In this document: positions 8,113 to 15,664 of the stretch, piece by piece
Position numbering within the stretch: position 1 is the stretch's first letter
How the letters are laid out: each line of letters begins with the position of its first letter
Assembly (NCBI RefSeq): GCF_017313085.1
Contig: NZ_JAFLNF010000004.1
Coordinates: forward strand, 248,001 to 312,000
Source: Roseibium limicola
GTDB taxonomy: Bacteria > Pseudomonadota > Alphaproteobacteria > Rhizobiales > Stappiaceae
Length of the DNA: 64,000 bases
Direction: 5' to 3'
Position numbers and translations under genes: made by a program
The notes under the pieces: generated by a model
The model's database searches: none
What the model was told of the DNA's origin: nothing
The model's input: the letters and a program-made list of their open reading frames with translations, nothing else

Positions 8113-8979
8113 ATGGCAAGTTCGCTGCGACTGGAAGTACAGGACAGGCTGGAAGAATTTACAGCAACCGAGCGCAAGGCCGCTCATGCCCTTTTGGCCA
8201 ACTATCCGCTTCAGGGCCTGGCAACGGTTGCGCAGTTTGCCAAGGGTGCGGGGGTCAGTTCGCCGACGATTCTGCGCTTTGTAGCGCGTCTGGGCTTCCC
8301 GGCCTATGCCGATTTTCAGGCGCGCCTCAGAGCGGAGCTGGAAGCACAGCTCAACACGCCTCTGGCACGCAGTTCCGTCCTTTCCGATAAGGAAAACGGT
8401 GCGGAGGATCCCTTTGTCGAGCACCTTCTGGCCAACCTTCGCGAGACGTTTGCCAACCTGCCCAGGGTCGAGCTGGAAGCCATGGTGCGGCTTCTGGCGG
8501 ACGAGCGAAAAACCATCCACCTGATTGGCGGACGCTTCACCGATGCGCTTGCCCGCTATATGGCCGCCCATCTGCGTATCGTCCGGCCCGACGTTGTGCA
8601 TGTCGCCGGGCAGCACGGAAACTGGCTCGATCAGCTGATTGGCCTCGGGCCCAAAGACGTGGTGGTGATCTTCGACATTCGTCGCTACCAGACGGAAATC
8701 ATCCACTTTGCAGAAGCTGCGGCGGGGCAGGGGGCGACGGTGGCGTTGATCACTGACAGCTGGCACTCGCCGATTTCACGGGTGGCGAGCCATGTCCTCC
8801 CGGCGCAAGTTGCGGTGCCTTCCCCTTGGGATTCGTCGACAGCGCTGATGGCCATCTCCGAGATGCTGATTGCCGGTGTGACGCGGGTCAACTCCGAACG
8901 CAGCCGGGAGCGGATGCAGGCACTTGAGGATCTGCGTAACGCCCATGATCCCTTGCGCAGGTCGCCCGATCAGCTTTAG
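8113..8979 (+). CDS. MurR/RpiR family transcriptional regulator
   Basis: A 288-residue regulator with an N-terminal RpiR-type helix-turn-helix (about residues 10-85; segments TERKAAHALLANYP and AGVSSPTILRFVARLGFPAYADFQ) and a C-terminal SIS domain (about 120-265; IHLIGGRFTDALARYMAAHL and VVVIFDIRRYQTEI). SIS domains usually sense phosphorylated sugars or related metabolites. It is transcribed divergently from the TRAP/gamma-glutamyl operon across a 189-base gap holding several palindromes, so it probably controls that operon and itself. The effector is unknown. Confidence 0.93.
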   Translation: MASSLRLEVQDRLEEFTATERKAAHALLANYPLQGLATVAQFAKGAGVSSPTILRFVARLGFPAYADFQARLRAELEAQLNTPLARSSVLSDKENGAEDPFVEHLLANLRETFANLPRVELEAMVRLLADERKTIHLIGGRFTDALARYMAAHLRIVRPDVVHVAGQHGNWLDQLIGLGPKDVVVIFDIRRYQTEIIHFAEAAAGQGATVALITDSWHSPISRVASHVLPAQVAVPSPWDSSTALMAISEMLIAGVTRVNSERSRERMQALEDLRNAHDPLRRSPDQL

Positions 8980-9010
8980 GCGCTTTTGCCTCAGGTGAGG
9001 CCTGACACAA

Positions 9011-9036
9011 AAGCGCCGGCCCAAGGGCCGGCGCTT
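9011..9036 (-). terminator. Shared terminator hairpin between rpiR-type gene and csp gene
   Basis: AAGCGCCGGCCC pairs perfectly with its complement across a tiny loop between two convergent genes. On the minus strand the stem is followed by TTTTGTG, so it fits a Rho-independent terminator for the cold-shock gene. It may also end the plus-strand regulator transcript. Confidence 0.75.
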
Positions 9037-9064
9037 CCACGATGCTCAATCTCGAAAGAGAGAC

Positions 9065-9277
9065 TTAGACCTGCTCGAGCTGTGCTGCCTGCTTGCCGCG
9101 TCCGCGACGGTCGTCTTCGGCGATGAAGGAGATCTTTGCCCCTTCTTCCGGAGCCGGAAGACCAGCCTGCTCAAAAGCGGTGACATGAACAAAAACGTCC
9201 TTGCTGCCATCTTCCGGCGTGATGAAGCCAAAGCCACGGTCGTAATTGAAGAATTTGATAGTGCCTGTCTGGCGCAT
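9065..9277 (-). CDS. Cold-shock domain protein (Csp family)
   Basis: A 70-residue single cold-shock domain, a five-stranded RNA/single-stranded-DNA binding fold acting as an RNA chaperone. Both RNA-binding motifs are present: RNP1 as DRGFGFI and RNP2 as VFVHV. The start MRQTGTIKFF is chosen because it is the family's usual N-terminus and has GGAAAGG upstream. Longer in-frame readings add unrelated residues. The C-terminus QAAQLEQV is typical of alphaproteobacterial members. It is monocistronic with a strong terminator downstream. The long gap upstream leaves room for a structured 5' leader, which is common for this family. Confidence 0.95.
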   Translation of the reverse strand: MRQTGTIKFFNYDRGFGFITPEDGSKDVFVHVTAFEQAGLPAPEEGAKISFIAEDDRRGRGKQAAQLEQV

Positions 9278-9690
9278 GGGAAACCTTTCCGTAGTTTGCG
9301 GCATCTCCTCGAAGCGCTTCTCCAAGGATTGCCTGGAACGAGCAGTCAAGTAGATACGGAAAAGCTTCGCAATTCAGAGTTCGTAAAACACGAACCGAAA
9401 ACAATCTTCGCCGGGTCTATTTCGTGTCCCGCTCGGCAGACGCTGCCGATAGCGGGAAAGATAGGCGGGAACTTTTTTATTTACAAGTCTCAGCTTAACC
9501 GGGTGACGCCCACTTTCTAGCCACTTGAAGTCGCATGAGGCAAAAATCCCGAGCGATCGCCAAACCGATGAACTGTGACCCGGGTCACAGCGGGTTTGCG
9601 CCGAAAGACGTAACGTCACTTCATCGCAAAGAGGTCGCCTTTCCCAACTGTCACATGACGTGGGCAGCCTCTGAAGAGGAGGAAGTCATC
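9278..9690. other. Divergent intergenic region between csp and BA14K gene
   Basis: A 413-base gap with no supported gene. It should hold the csp promoter and 5' leader (minus) and the promoter of the BA14K-like gene (plus). It contains a small hairpin, GTTCGT/ACGAAC at 9380-9396, an 18-base perfect palindrome at 9573-9590, and the short palindrome GACGTAACGTC at 9607-9617. Confidence 0.6.
9573..9590. promoter_or_regulatory. 18-base perfect palindrome, CRP/FNR-type site
   Basis: CTGTGACCCGGGTCACAG is a perfect palindrome. Its core, TGTGA-N6-TCACA, is the classical consensus of CRP-family regulators. It lies about 100 bases upstream of the BA14K-family start codon and about 300 bases from the csp start. 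Which regulator of the host uses it is unknown. Confidence 0.5.
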
Positions 9691-10023
9691 ATGATCAGGA
9701 AATTTGCAAAAGCCGTCGCCGTCACAGCTGTTGTTGTGGCCAGTGTTGCTACAATAGCGAATGTTCAGCCGGCGCAGGCCGGCAACGCAGGGGCTGCAGC
9801 TGTTGGCGGCTTCGTTGCCGGAGCATTCGTCGGAAGTGTTCTGAGCCAGCCACGCTACACTGCGCCGGCGCCGGTCTATATCGCCCCGGCGCCGCGCTAT
9901 CGCCATCGTCCGGAGCCCTGGACGCGGGCTTGGTACCGCTACTGTTCGGCCAAATACCGGTCTTTCAATCCGAACACGGGATACTTTGTGGCCTATTCAG
10001 GCAATCATCGCTTCTGCCGTTAA
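9691..10023 (+). CDS. BA14K family secreted protein
   Basis: A 110-residue small exported protein. The start MIRKFAKAVAV follows a strong GAGGAGGA ribosome-binding site, and residues 1-30 form a signal peptide ending near QPAQAG. A glycine/alanine-rich segment (AAAVGGFVAGAFVGSVL) and a proline-rich linker lead to the C-terminal signature WTRAWYRYCSAKYRSFNPNTGYFVAYSG...FC of the BA14K family (first described as an immunoreactive, lectin-like Brucella protein). Two cysteines in that signature may form a disulfide. An in-frame ATG 156 bases upstream lacks a signal peptide and is rejected. The physiological role is not known. Confidence 0.88.
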   Translation: MIRKFAKAVAVTAVVVASVATIANVQPAQAGNAGAAAVGGFVAGAFVGSVLSQPRYTAPAPVYIAPAPRYRHRPEPWTRAWYRYCSAKYRSFNPNTGYFVAYSGNHRFCR

Positions 10024-10081
10024 GAGCAGCGCGGGCGCGCAGACCAGCCTGACCTCCTCCGGGTGACGTATCCGGGGGAGC

Positions 10082-10552
10082 TCAGGCTTCTTTTTGGTCT
10101 TCGGAGATCTTGATTGCCCGACGCATCAGGGGATCCAGCTGATTGAGAAAGCGGGAGCGGTCGGTCTTTGAAAACGGTGGTCCGCTTTCCTTGATTGCGC
10201 CAATCTCGCGCAGCTGCGTATTGAGATCGCGGACAGCGAGGCGCATGCCCATGGCAGCTTCCGCAAACGGCTTGCCATTGGGAGAAATCACCAGCGCACC
10301 GGTTTTCACGCAGCGAGATGCCAGTGGGACATCTGCGGTCACCACCAGGTCGCCAGCTGTGGCCCGTTCGGCAATCCAGTCGTCGGCCTGATCCGGCCCT
10401 TCAGGCACCACGACCCGTTCCACCACATGGCTTTCGGGCAGGCGGAAAAACGCATTCGATACCATGATGACAGGCACATCATAGCGTTCACCGACGCGAA
10501 TGGCCTCTGCCTTGACGGGACAGGCATCTGCATCGACGTAGAGTTTTGTCAT
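10082..10552 (-). CDS. YaiI/YqxD family (DUF188) protein
   Basis: A 156-residue protein of the UPF0178/YaiI family. The diagnostic N-terminus YVDADACPVKAEA holds a cluster of acidic residues resembling the metal site of PIN-like nucleases. A second acidic segment, PDQADDWIAERA, and VVTADVPLASRC are also family features. Its function is unproved. The start overlaps the end of the upstream flavoprotein gene as ATGA, so the two are translationally coupled. Confidence 0.9.
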   Translation of the reverse strand: MTKLYVDADACPVKAEAIRVGERYDVPVIMVSNAFFRLPESHVVERVVVPEGPDQADDWIAERATAGDLVVTADVPLASRCVKTGALVISPNGKPFAEAAMGMRLAVRDLNTQLREIGAIKESGPPFSKTDRSRFLNQLDPLMRRAIKISEDQKEA

Positions 10553-11778
10553 GTGGCAGCTTCCGTTGCTGTCGGCTGGTTCAAGTACTGGCTAATCCCC
10601 TCAGCCGCCCGGTACCCTGTTGCGAAGCATGCCTGTAGCAAATAACCTCCTGTTGGCGCTTCCCAATCCAGCATTTCACCGGCCAGGAACAGACCCGGCC
10701 GCATCTGCACCATCAGGCCATCGGTCAGCTCGTCCATGGAAACGCCACCGGCGCTGGAGATGGCGCGGTCAATTGGATAGGGGCTGTGGGTCACCAGCGG
10801 CAGGGCCTTGATCAGCCGCGCCAGGGCGTCCGGGTCGCGCGGCAGCGCGTCGCCCGTCTCACGTAAAAGACTGGCCTCGGCGCTCGTCAGGCCGGCTCGT
10901 TTTTTCAGGAAAGTCGCCATGGACTGCTTGCCGGGCCCCGCTTCCAGCCGCTGATGCAGCGCTTCGGCCGTGAGGTCGGGCCGCAGGTCGACATGCAGCG
11001 TGACATCGCCCTTGGCTTCGATAGCGTCCCGAATTTCGGCCGAAAGGGCATAGACCACACCGCCTTCCAGCCCGCGTTCGGAAATGACCGCTTCTCCCTT
11101 GTGGCTTACGTCGCCCAGGCTCAGCTGGACGCGCTTCAGCGGTGTGCCGGCAAAGCGGTCTTTCAAGATGGCGGACCAATTGATGTAAAAGCCGCAATTG
11201 GCGGGGCGAAGTCTGCGTTGCGCTACGCCGACCTGGCTCAGCAGCGAGACCCAGTCTGCGTCACTGCCGAGCCTCGGCCAGCTTGCTCCGCCCAGCGCCA
11301 GTAGAATGGCGCGGGCGGGGATGGTCTCAGTTGCGCCCTCCGCCGTCTTCACAGTCGCTCCGCCACTGGCCGGCAGATCGACCAGTTTGGTGCGCAGGCG
11401 CACCTCGACGCCCCGGCTGCTCAGTCGCGCCAGAAGGGCACGCAGAAGCGGTGAGGCTTTCATGGCCGTCGGGAAAATCCGGCCGCTGCTGCCGACAAAG
11501 GTCTCCTGACCCAGCTCTGTGCACCAGGCCCGCAGATCGTCAGGGGTGAACGACCGGATCATCGGTGCCAGTCGGGGCTCAGCCTCGCGGTAGCGCGTCA
11601 GGAGCTGATCGAGCGGCTCGCTATGGGTCAGGTTCAAACCGCCGCGACCTGCCATCAGGAATTTTCGGGCAACAGAAGGCATCTGGTCCACCAGACAAAC
11701 CGAAAGCCCTTGGGAAGACAGTCTGTCAGCAGCCATCAAGCCCGCTGGGCCGGCGCCAATTATCAAGATATCTAACAT
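10549..11778 (-). CDS. NAD(P)/FAD-dependent flavoprotein (HI0933/BaiN-like, TIGR03862-type)
   Basis: A 409-residue FAD-binding protein of the HI0933-like family. The dinucleotide-binding motif GAGPAGLMAADRL starts at about residue 8. The MAGRGGLNLTHSEP segment and the C-terminal LFLAGEMLDWEAPTGGYLLQACFATGYRAAEG are characteristic. The start MLDILIIGAG is taken because the Rossmann motif normally lies within the first ten residues. An ATG 75 bases upstream adds an unrelated tail. The biochemical role is uncertain. Homologues include BaiN and proteins annotated as aminoacetone-oxidase-like. It is in an operon with the DUF188 gene. Confidence 0.88.
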   Translation of the reverse strand: MLDILIIGAGPAGLMAADRLSSQGLSVCLVDQMPSVARKFLMAGRGGLNLTHSEPLDQLLTRYREAEPRLAPMIRSFTPDDLRAWCTELGQETFVGSSGRIFPTAMKASPLLRALLARLSSRGVEVRLRTKLVDLPASGGATVKTAEGATETIPARAILLALGGASWPRLGSDADWVSLLSQVGVAQRRLRPANCGFYINWSAILKDRFAGTPLKRVQLSLGDVSHKGEAVISERGLEGGVVYALSAEIRDAIEAKGDVTLHVDLRPDLTAEALHQRLEAGPGKQSMATFLKKRAGLTSAEASLLRETGDALPRDPDALARLIKALPLVTHSPYPIDRAISSAGGVSMDELTDGLMVQMRPGLFLAGEMLDWEAPTGGYLLQACFATGYRAAEGISQYLNQPTATEAAT

Positions 11779-12032
11779 GGGGCCCTTATAGCCGGAAACC
11801 GGATTATTCAAAGGGGGAACCTCATATTGCTGTTTAGTAAGTAATATTCGCAAGGGGGTGCGGGATTAAAGTGAACTTACTTAAAATTGTTAGGGTCTTG
11901 ATAGGGTATTTTATGACTAGAATTCTGCAAAATGAATAAAGCTCGAGGTTTCCTCTGCGGTCAACGTGTCTTTCCGATGCTTTTGTCTCGTCGCAGAAGG
12001 GAAAGCTCATAAACAGGATAAGGAGGCGCTGT

Positions 12033-13232
12033 ATGGCCCAACCTTCAAAGACCATTGTCGTCGTAGATGACGATCCAAAGGTGCTGCAGGCCTTTACGCG
12101 CTTGTTTGAGGGAAGGTATGCAGTCACCACTTATGAGGAACCGGAAAGCGCGCTGAAGTATCTAAAAGATCATCCAGGTGTGGCGGTTGTGGTTTCCTGT
12201 ATGAATTTGCCTGGTCGGGGTGGCTTTGGCTTTCTCCTGGCCTCTCAGTCGCTGGCGCCTATGGCCGCACGGATTCTGCTGACAGCGGATAAGTCCCTGG
12301 ATACGCTCAAACGTGCTGTGAATGAAGTTGGCGTCTTCATGTTCATCAGCAAACCCTGCTCCCAAACGGATCTGGTTGCCGGTATTGAAGCCGGTGTCGG
12401 ACACCACGCACGTCTGCACAATGATCGGATGACTTTGGAGAAAACGATTGGTGGCTCCGTCAAGCTGTTGATCGACATGTTGAGCTTGTTCCATGCGGAA
12501 GCCTTTCGCCGGACCCACGTCATTCGACCGCAAGCCGTTACGATGGCCCGCAAGCTTGGGCTGAAACGGACATGGGAACTGGAGATGGCGGTGATGTTTT
12601 CACCCTTGGGCGAAGCCTTGCTCCCCAAGGAAATCCTGTCACGCTACAGATCGGCGAAAACCCTTACGGATCAGCAGCGGGCCATCCTGGCCACGGCCCC
12701 GCGGCAGACCCGTGATCTCCTGAACAATATCCCGCAGCTGGAAAAGGTCGCAGAGGCCATCTATTGCTCAGGCCGTGGCTTCGATGGATCCGGGTTTCCG
12801 GAGGACGGGCCGAGCGGGCGGGATATCCCGTTGAATGCCCGCATACTGAAGCTGCTGACCGATCTTTGGTACGCCAGCCCTGAAAACGGCGTGGATGCCG
12901 CTGCCTTCGAAGCGCTTCAAATCAATCATCGCCAGTATGACCCGGAACTTCTTGAGGTGGCACGCCAGGTTCTTCTGAAGGAACAGAAGAAAGAGGAGGG
13001 CGATGACAAGGTTACTCTCTGTCATATTCGAGCCCTGCGTCCTGGCGATGTCCTGGTTGATGATGTGCTCACAGACGGGACGCATGAACTGGTCTTGTCA
13101 CGCGGGCACGAGCTGACCGGTACCACCATTCGCCGGCTCGATCACTACAATCATGTGGCAGGCATCAGGCAGCCGATCAGAGTGCATCGCCAGCCGGCGG
13201 CTCAAAAGCAGGCGGAACCCCTCAGTGCGTGA
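12033..13232 (+). CDS. Receiver domain plus degenerate HD-GYP-like protein
   Basis: A 399-residue cytoplasmic protein. Residues 1-125 form a response-regulator receiver: acidic triad VVVDDDPK, then VSCMNLPGRGG, where the phospho-acceptor Asp position is Cys56, then a normal FISKPC lysine segment. Residues about 150-345 resemble an HD-GYP domain. The HD pair is replaced (SPLGEALLPKEIL) and of the HHE/GYP signature only FDGSGFP is kept, so phosphodiesterase activity is unlikely. The C-terminal part (about 340-385) repeats the small domain that often follows HD-GYP (LRPGDVLVDDVLT). No partner kinase is adjacent. It may act as a non-phosphorylated binding or scaffold protein, which is inference. 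Confidence 0.82.
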   Translation: MAQPSKTIVVVDDDPKVLQAFTRLFEGRYAVTTYEEPESALKYLKDHPGVAVVVSCMNLPGRGGFGFLLASQSLAPMAARILLTADKSLDTLKRAVNEVGVFMFISKPCSQTDLVAGIEAGVGHHARLHNDRMTLEKTIGGSVKLLIDMLSLFHAEAFRRTHVIRPQAVTMARKLGLKRTWELEMAVMFSPLGEALLPKEILSRYRSAKTLTDQQRAILATAPRQTRDLLNNIPQLEKVAEAIYCSGRGFDGSGFPEDGPSGRDIPLNARILKLLTDLWYASPENGVDAAAFEALQINHRQYDPELLEVARQVLLKEQKKEEGDDKVTLCHIRALRPGDVLVDDVLTDGTHELVLSRGHELTGTTIRRLDHYNHVAGIRQPIRVHRQPAAQKQAEPLSA

Positions 13233-13284
13233 GTGATTGCATGAGGGTGTGTTGAAGTGAGCGCGCGACTGGGCGTGCTCAGCC

Positions 13285-14064
13285 TCACGGTCGCCGTTTG
13301 TCCAGAAGCTCCGCCTCATAGGCTTTGGCGACCCGTAGAAATCGGGCGTGGGCGTAGTTCACCGATAAGACGAGCCCCCACCAACCGTATCGGCAATAGC
13401 GTCGGATGATATACGCCTTCAGGAACGCCAGGGGGAACTCGCTCAACAGACGGCTGCGCGGCAGCTTGCGGCCTCGCGCCTGCATGTCGGCGACTTGCAT
13501 GTCCGAATAGCGATTGTACTTGCCGACCTGAAATTCCAGGCTGCGGATGGAGCGATGGGCCATCGGGTGCTGTAGATCGGCGCTGCGCGTGCCTGTCTGC
13601 GGCCGCACCGTGTCATGCACGGTGGAAGCTGAAAACCGCCCTTTTCTCCGATCATAGAGACGGATCTGGTGATAGCCATAGGCCCAGTCAGCAGGAGTGT
13701 CTTCATGCGCGAAGACATCCCGGATCATGATCCGCCAGTTGTCGGCTTTCAGATGCTGGTTGTCAGCAAACAGTGCCTCGATCTCTGAGCGCAACTCCGG
13801 TGTGACTTCCTCATCCGCATCGATGTTGAGCAACCAGTCGTTGCGGCACTGGTCTTCGCCGAAGCGTTTCTGCGGGCCATATCCGGGCCAGGGGTTGAAG
13901 ATCACCGTTGCCCCGAGCTCTGCGGCAATGTCCTGGGTTCCGTCGGTGGAGCCGCTGTCGATGACGATCACTTCATCCGCCCACTCGTGCACACTGGCTA
14001 TGGCCCGGCCAATGCGGTCAGCCTCATCCTTGGCGATTATGAAGACGGACAGGGGAAGGGGCAT
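13285..14064 (-). CDS. Glycosyltransferase family 2 (WaaE/LgtF-like)
   Basis: A 259-residue GT-A-fold glycosyltransferase. The nucleotide-sugar binding core is clear: VFIIAKDEADRIGRAIASV, the VIDSGSTDGTQDIA segment and the metal-binding NIDADEEV (DxD-like). The later DTVRPQTGTR and FQVGKYNRYSD regions match the family that adds beta-1,4-glucose to lipopolysaccharide inner core (LgtF/KdtX/WaaE). It probably works at the cytoplasmic face of the inner membrane on lipopolysaccharide or a capsule. It stands alone, convergent with the receiver-domain gene. The acceptor sugar cannot be told from sequence. Confidence 0.9.
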   Translation of the reverse strand: MPLPLSVFIIAKDEADRIGRAIASVHEWADEVIVIDSGSTDGTQDIAAELGATVIFNPWPGYGPQKRFGEDQCRNDWLLNIDADEEVTPELRSEIEALFADNQHLKADNWRIMIRDVFAHEDTPADWAYGYHQIRLYDRRKGRFSASTVHDTVRPQTGTRSADLQHPMAHRSIRSLEFQVGKYNRYSDMQVADMQARGRKLPRSRLLSEFPLAFLKAYIIRRYCRYGWWGLVLSVNYAHARFLRVAKAYEAELLDKRRP

Positions 14065-14547
14065 GGAGGGGGATCCGGAGCTGCATTTAATCGGGATGAA
14101 GTGACTGGGTTCTAGCAGGATCGAAGGGGCCTGTCAGGCGTCGGACTTCGAAAAGCACGTGCTGCGAGAACGGGAATGGCAGGTCGGGAAAGGGCTCAAG
14201 AGGCTCCGTGCCGTGAAAAACAATTGCGCAGTGCCGCGCCTGAAATTTTGGCAGGTTTCTGCCTGCCCTCATGTCGGTAGCAGTGGCTTTGAGGCCCTGC
14301 TACGCGGATGATGCTGCATTGCCAAAACCGATTTTGTTGACTCTCGAAACCGATTTTGTAAGTTGTTTTGACAGGATTTTTGGATTTTTTCGCGTTCTGA
14401 CCAAATCGCCTCCCGTTGTGCCAAACGTCAAACGGGTTCGGTTGGTCAGGAAAAGCACCACGGCTGTTGATGCAAGGACCTGCCTCAAGAGCAGGCAGGT
14501 CTGCTTTGTTTCGGTGCCTGAATGCGGAATACGGAGAGAGCGTTTTC
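14065..14547. other. Intergenic region upstream of lacI-type regulator
   Basis: A 483-base gap. It carries two tandem LacI-type operator candidates (14323-14359), and two small hairpins GGCAGG/CCTGCC (14250-14267) and ACCTGCC/GGCAGGT (14478-14500). A 61-codon minus-strand reading frame (14087-14272) has no clear ribosome-binding site and is not called as a gene. It might be a gene remnant. Confidence 0.5.
14323..14359. promoter_or_regulatory. Tandem LacI-type operator candidates
   Basis: The 13-mer AAACCGATTTTGT occurs twice (14325-14337 and 14347-14359), spaced exactly 22 bases start to start, about two helical turns. The extended form CAAAACCGATTTTG is close to palindromic with a central CG, as expected for LacI-family operators. 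The position 190-220 bases upstream of the regulator gene suggests autoregulation. Binding is inferred. Confidence 0.5.
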
Positions 14548-15627
14548 ATGAGTGACACCCAGGACAAGGAGCGGGCATCGGTGACGATATCTGATGTTGC
14601 GCGTCACGTCGGTGTCGCGAAGGGAACGGTCTCGCGCGTTTTGAACAATTACACCGACATTTCAGCGGCGACCCGCGAGCGCATTCTCAAGGCTGTCGAA
14701 GAGCTGGGTTATCATCCGTCCTCCACTGCCCGCAGCCTGAAGCGGGGACGTCAGGACACCATCGGGCTGGTCATGCCGCTCGGGCGTGGCCGCGGCGCTG
14801 ATCCGTTTCTGGCTGAGTTCATTGATGGCATCGCCCGGGCTTTGGACGATCTGAACCTCGATCTGCTGATCTCCACGGCCCATTCGGCGCAGGATATCGT
14901 GCAGGCGCATGAGCGGTTGATGGCACGACGCAAGGTGGATGGATTTATTCTCACCCGGACGGAGGTTGATGACCCACGGGTGAATTTCCTGCTTGCCCGT
15001 AAGTTTCCCTTCGTCGCTTTGGGACGGACGCGCAATGCGGAGGCCTATTCCTGGCTGGATGTCGACAACGAGAAGGCATTCGTCGAGGGCGTCGAACATG
15101 TCGCGGATCTGGGTCACAGCCGCATCGGTATGATCAGCGGGCCGATCGACCTGAATTTCGCCTGTCAGCGCCTGGATGGCTACCGGAAGAGCGTGGTGCG
15201 ACACGGGTTGGTCCTGTCTGATGAGCTGGAAGTTGAACAACCGCTGACGGAAGAGGGGGGAGCCTTGGGGGCAAGTCAGCTTCTGGCTGCAGCTTTGCCC
15301 CCGACGGCGATCCTCTGCGCAACGGATGCGCAGGCCATCGGCGCCATGCGTCAATGTGGAGTGATGGGGCTCACTGTTGGCAAGGACGTGACCATCATCG
15401 GCTACGACGGACTGCCGGTCGGCGCCTATCTTGATCCGCCACTGACGACATTTTCTCAATCAGCGCAGGAGGCTGGCGGCAGCATTGCCAGCATGTTGAT
15501 TGCCGAGATTGAAAAGCCTTTGGCGCCGCCGACCCAGAGACTGGTGAGCGCAACACTCGTGCGCCGAGGGTCCGATGGACCTCCGGCCCGTACGCCGCAA
15601 GAACTGGCGGCTTTTCTACGACACTGA
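14548..15627 (+). CDS. aglR: LacI family transcriptional regulator of glucoside operon
   Basis: A 359-residue LacI/GalR regulator. The helix-turn-helix and hinge lie at about residues 13-65 (VTISDVARHVGVAKGTVSRVLNN and a hinge ending ARSLKRGR). The periplasmic-binding-protein-like effector domain spans about 70-340. The start MSDTQDKERAS is chosen because it follows a GGAGAGAG site and gives a normal-length N-terminus. An in-frame ATG 132 bases upstream is unlikely. It is the first gene of a block with a sugar ABC transporter and two glycosidases, matching the aglR-aglEFG-aglA-aglK plan of rhizobia. It probably represses the block until a glucoside or a derived sugar binds. Confidence 0.88.
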   Translation: MSDTQDKERASVTISDVARHVGVAKGTVSRVLNNYTDISAATRERILKAVEELGYHPSSTARSLKRGRQDTIGLVMPLGRGRGADPFLAEFIDGIARALDDLNLDLLISTAHSAQDIVQAHERLMARRKVDGFILTRTEVDDPRVNFLLARKFPFVALGRTRNAEAYSWLDVDNEKAFVEGVEHVADLGHSRIGMISGPIDLNFACQRLDGYRKSVVRHGLVLSDELEVEQPLTEEGGALGASQLLAAALPPTAILCATDAQAIGAMRQCGVMGLTVGKDVTIIGYDGLPVGAYLDPPLTTFSQSAQEAGGSIASMLIAEIEKPLAPPTQRLVSATLVRRGSDGPPARTPQELAAFLRH

Positions 15628-15664
15628 CGTAACAACCATTTTATTTTTAGCAAAGGAGTTGGAA

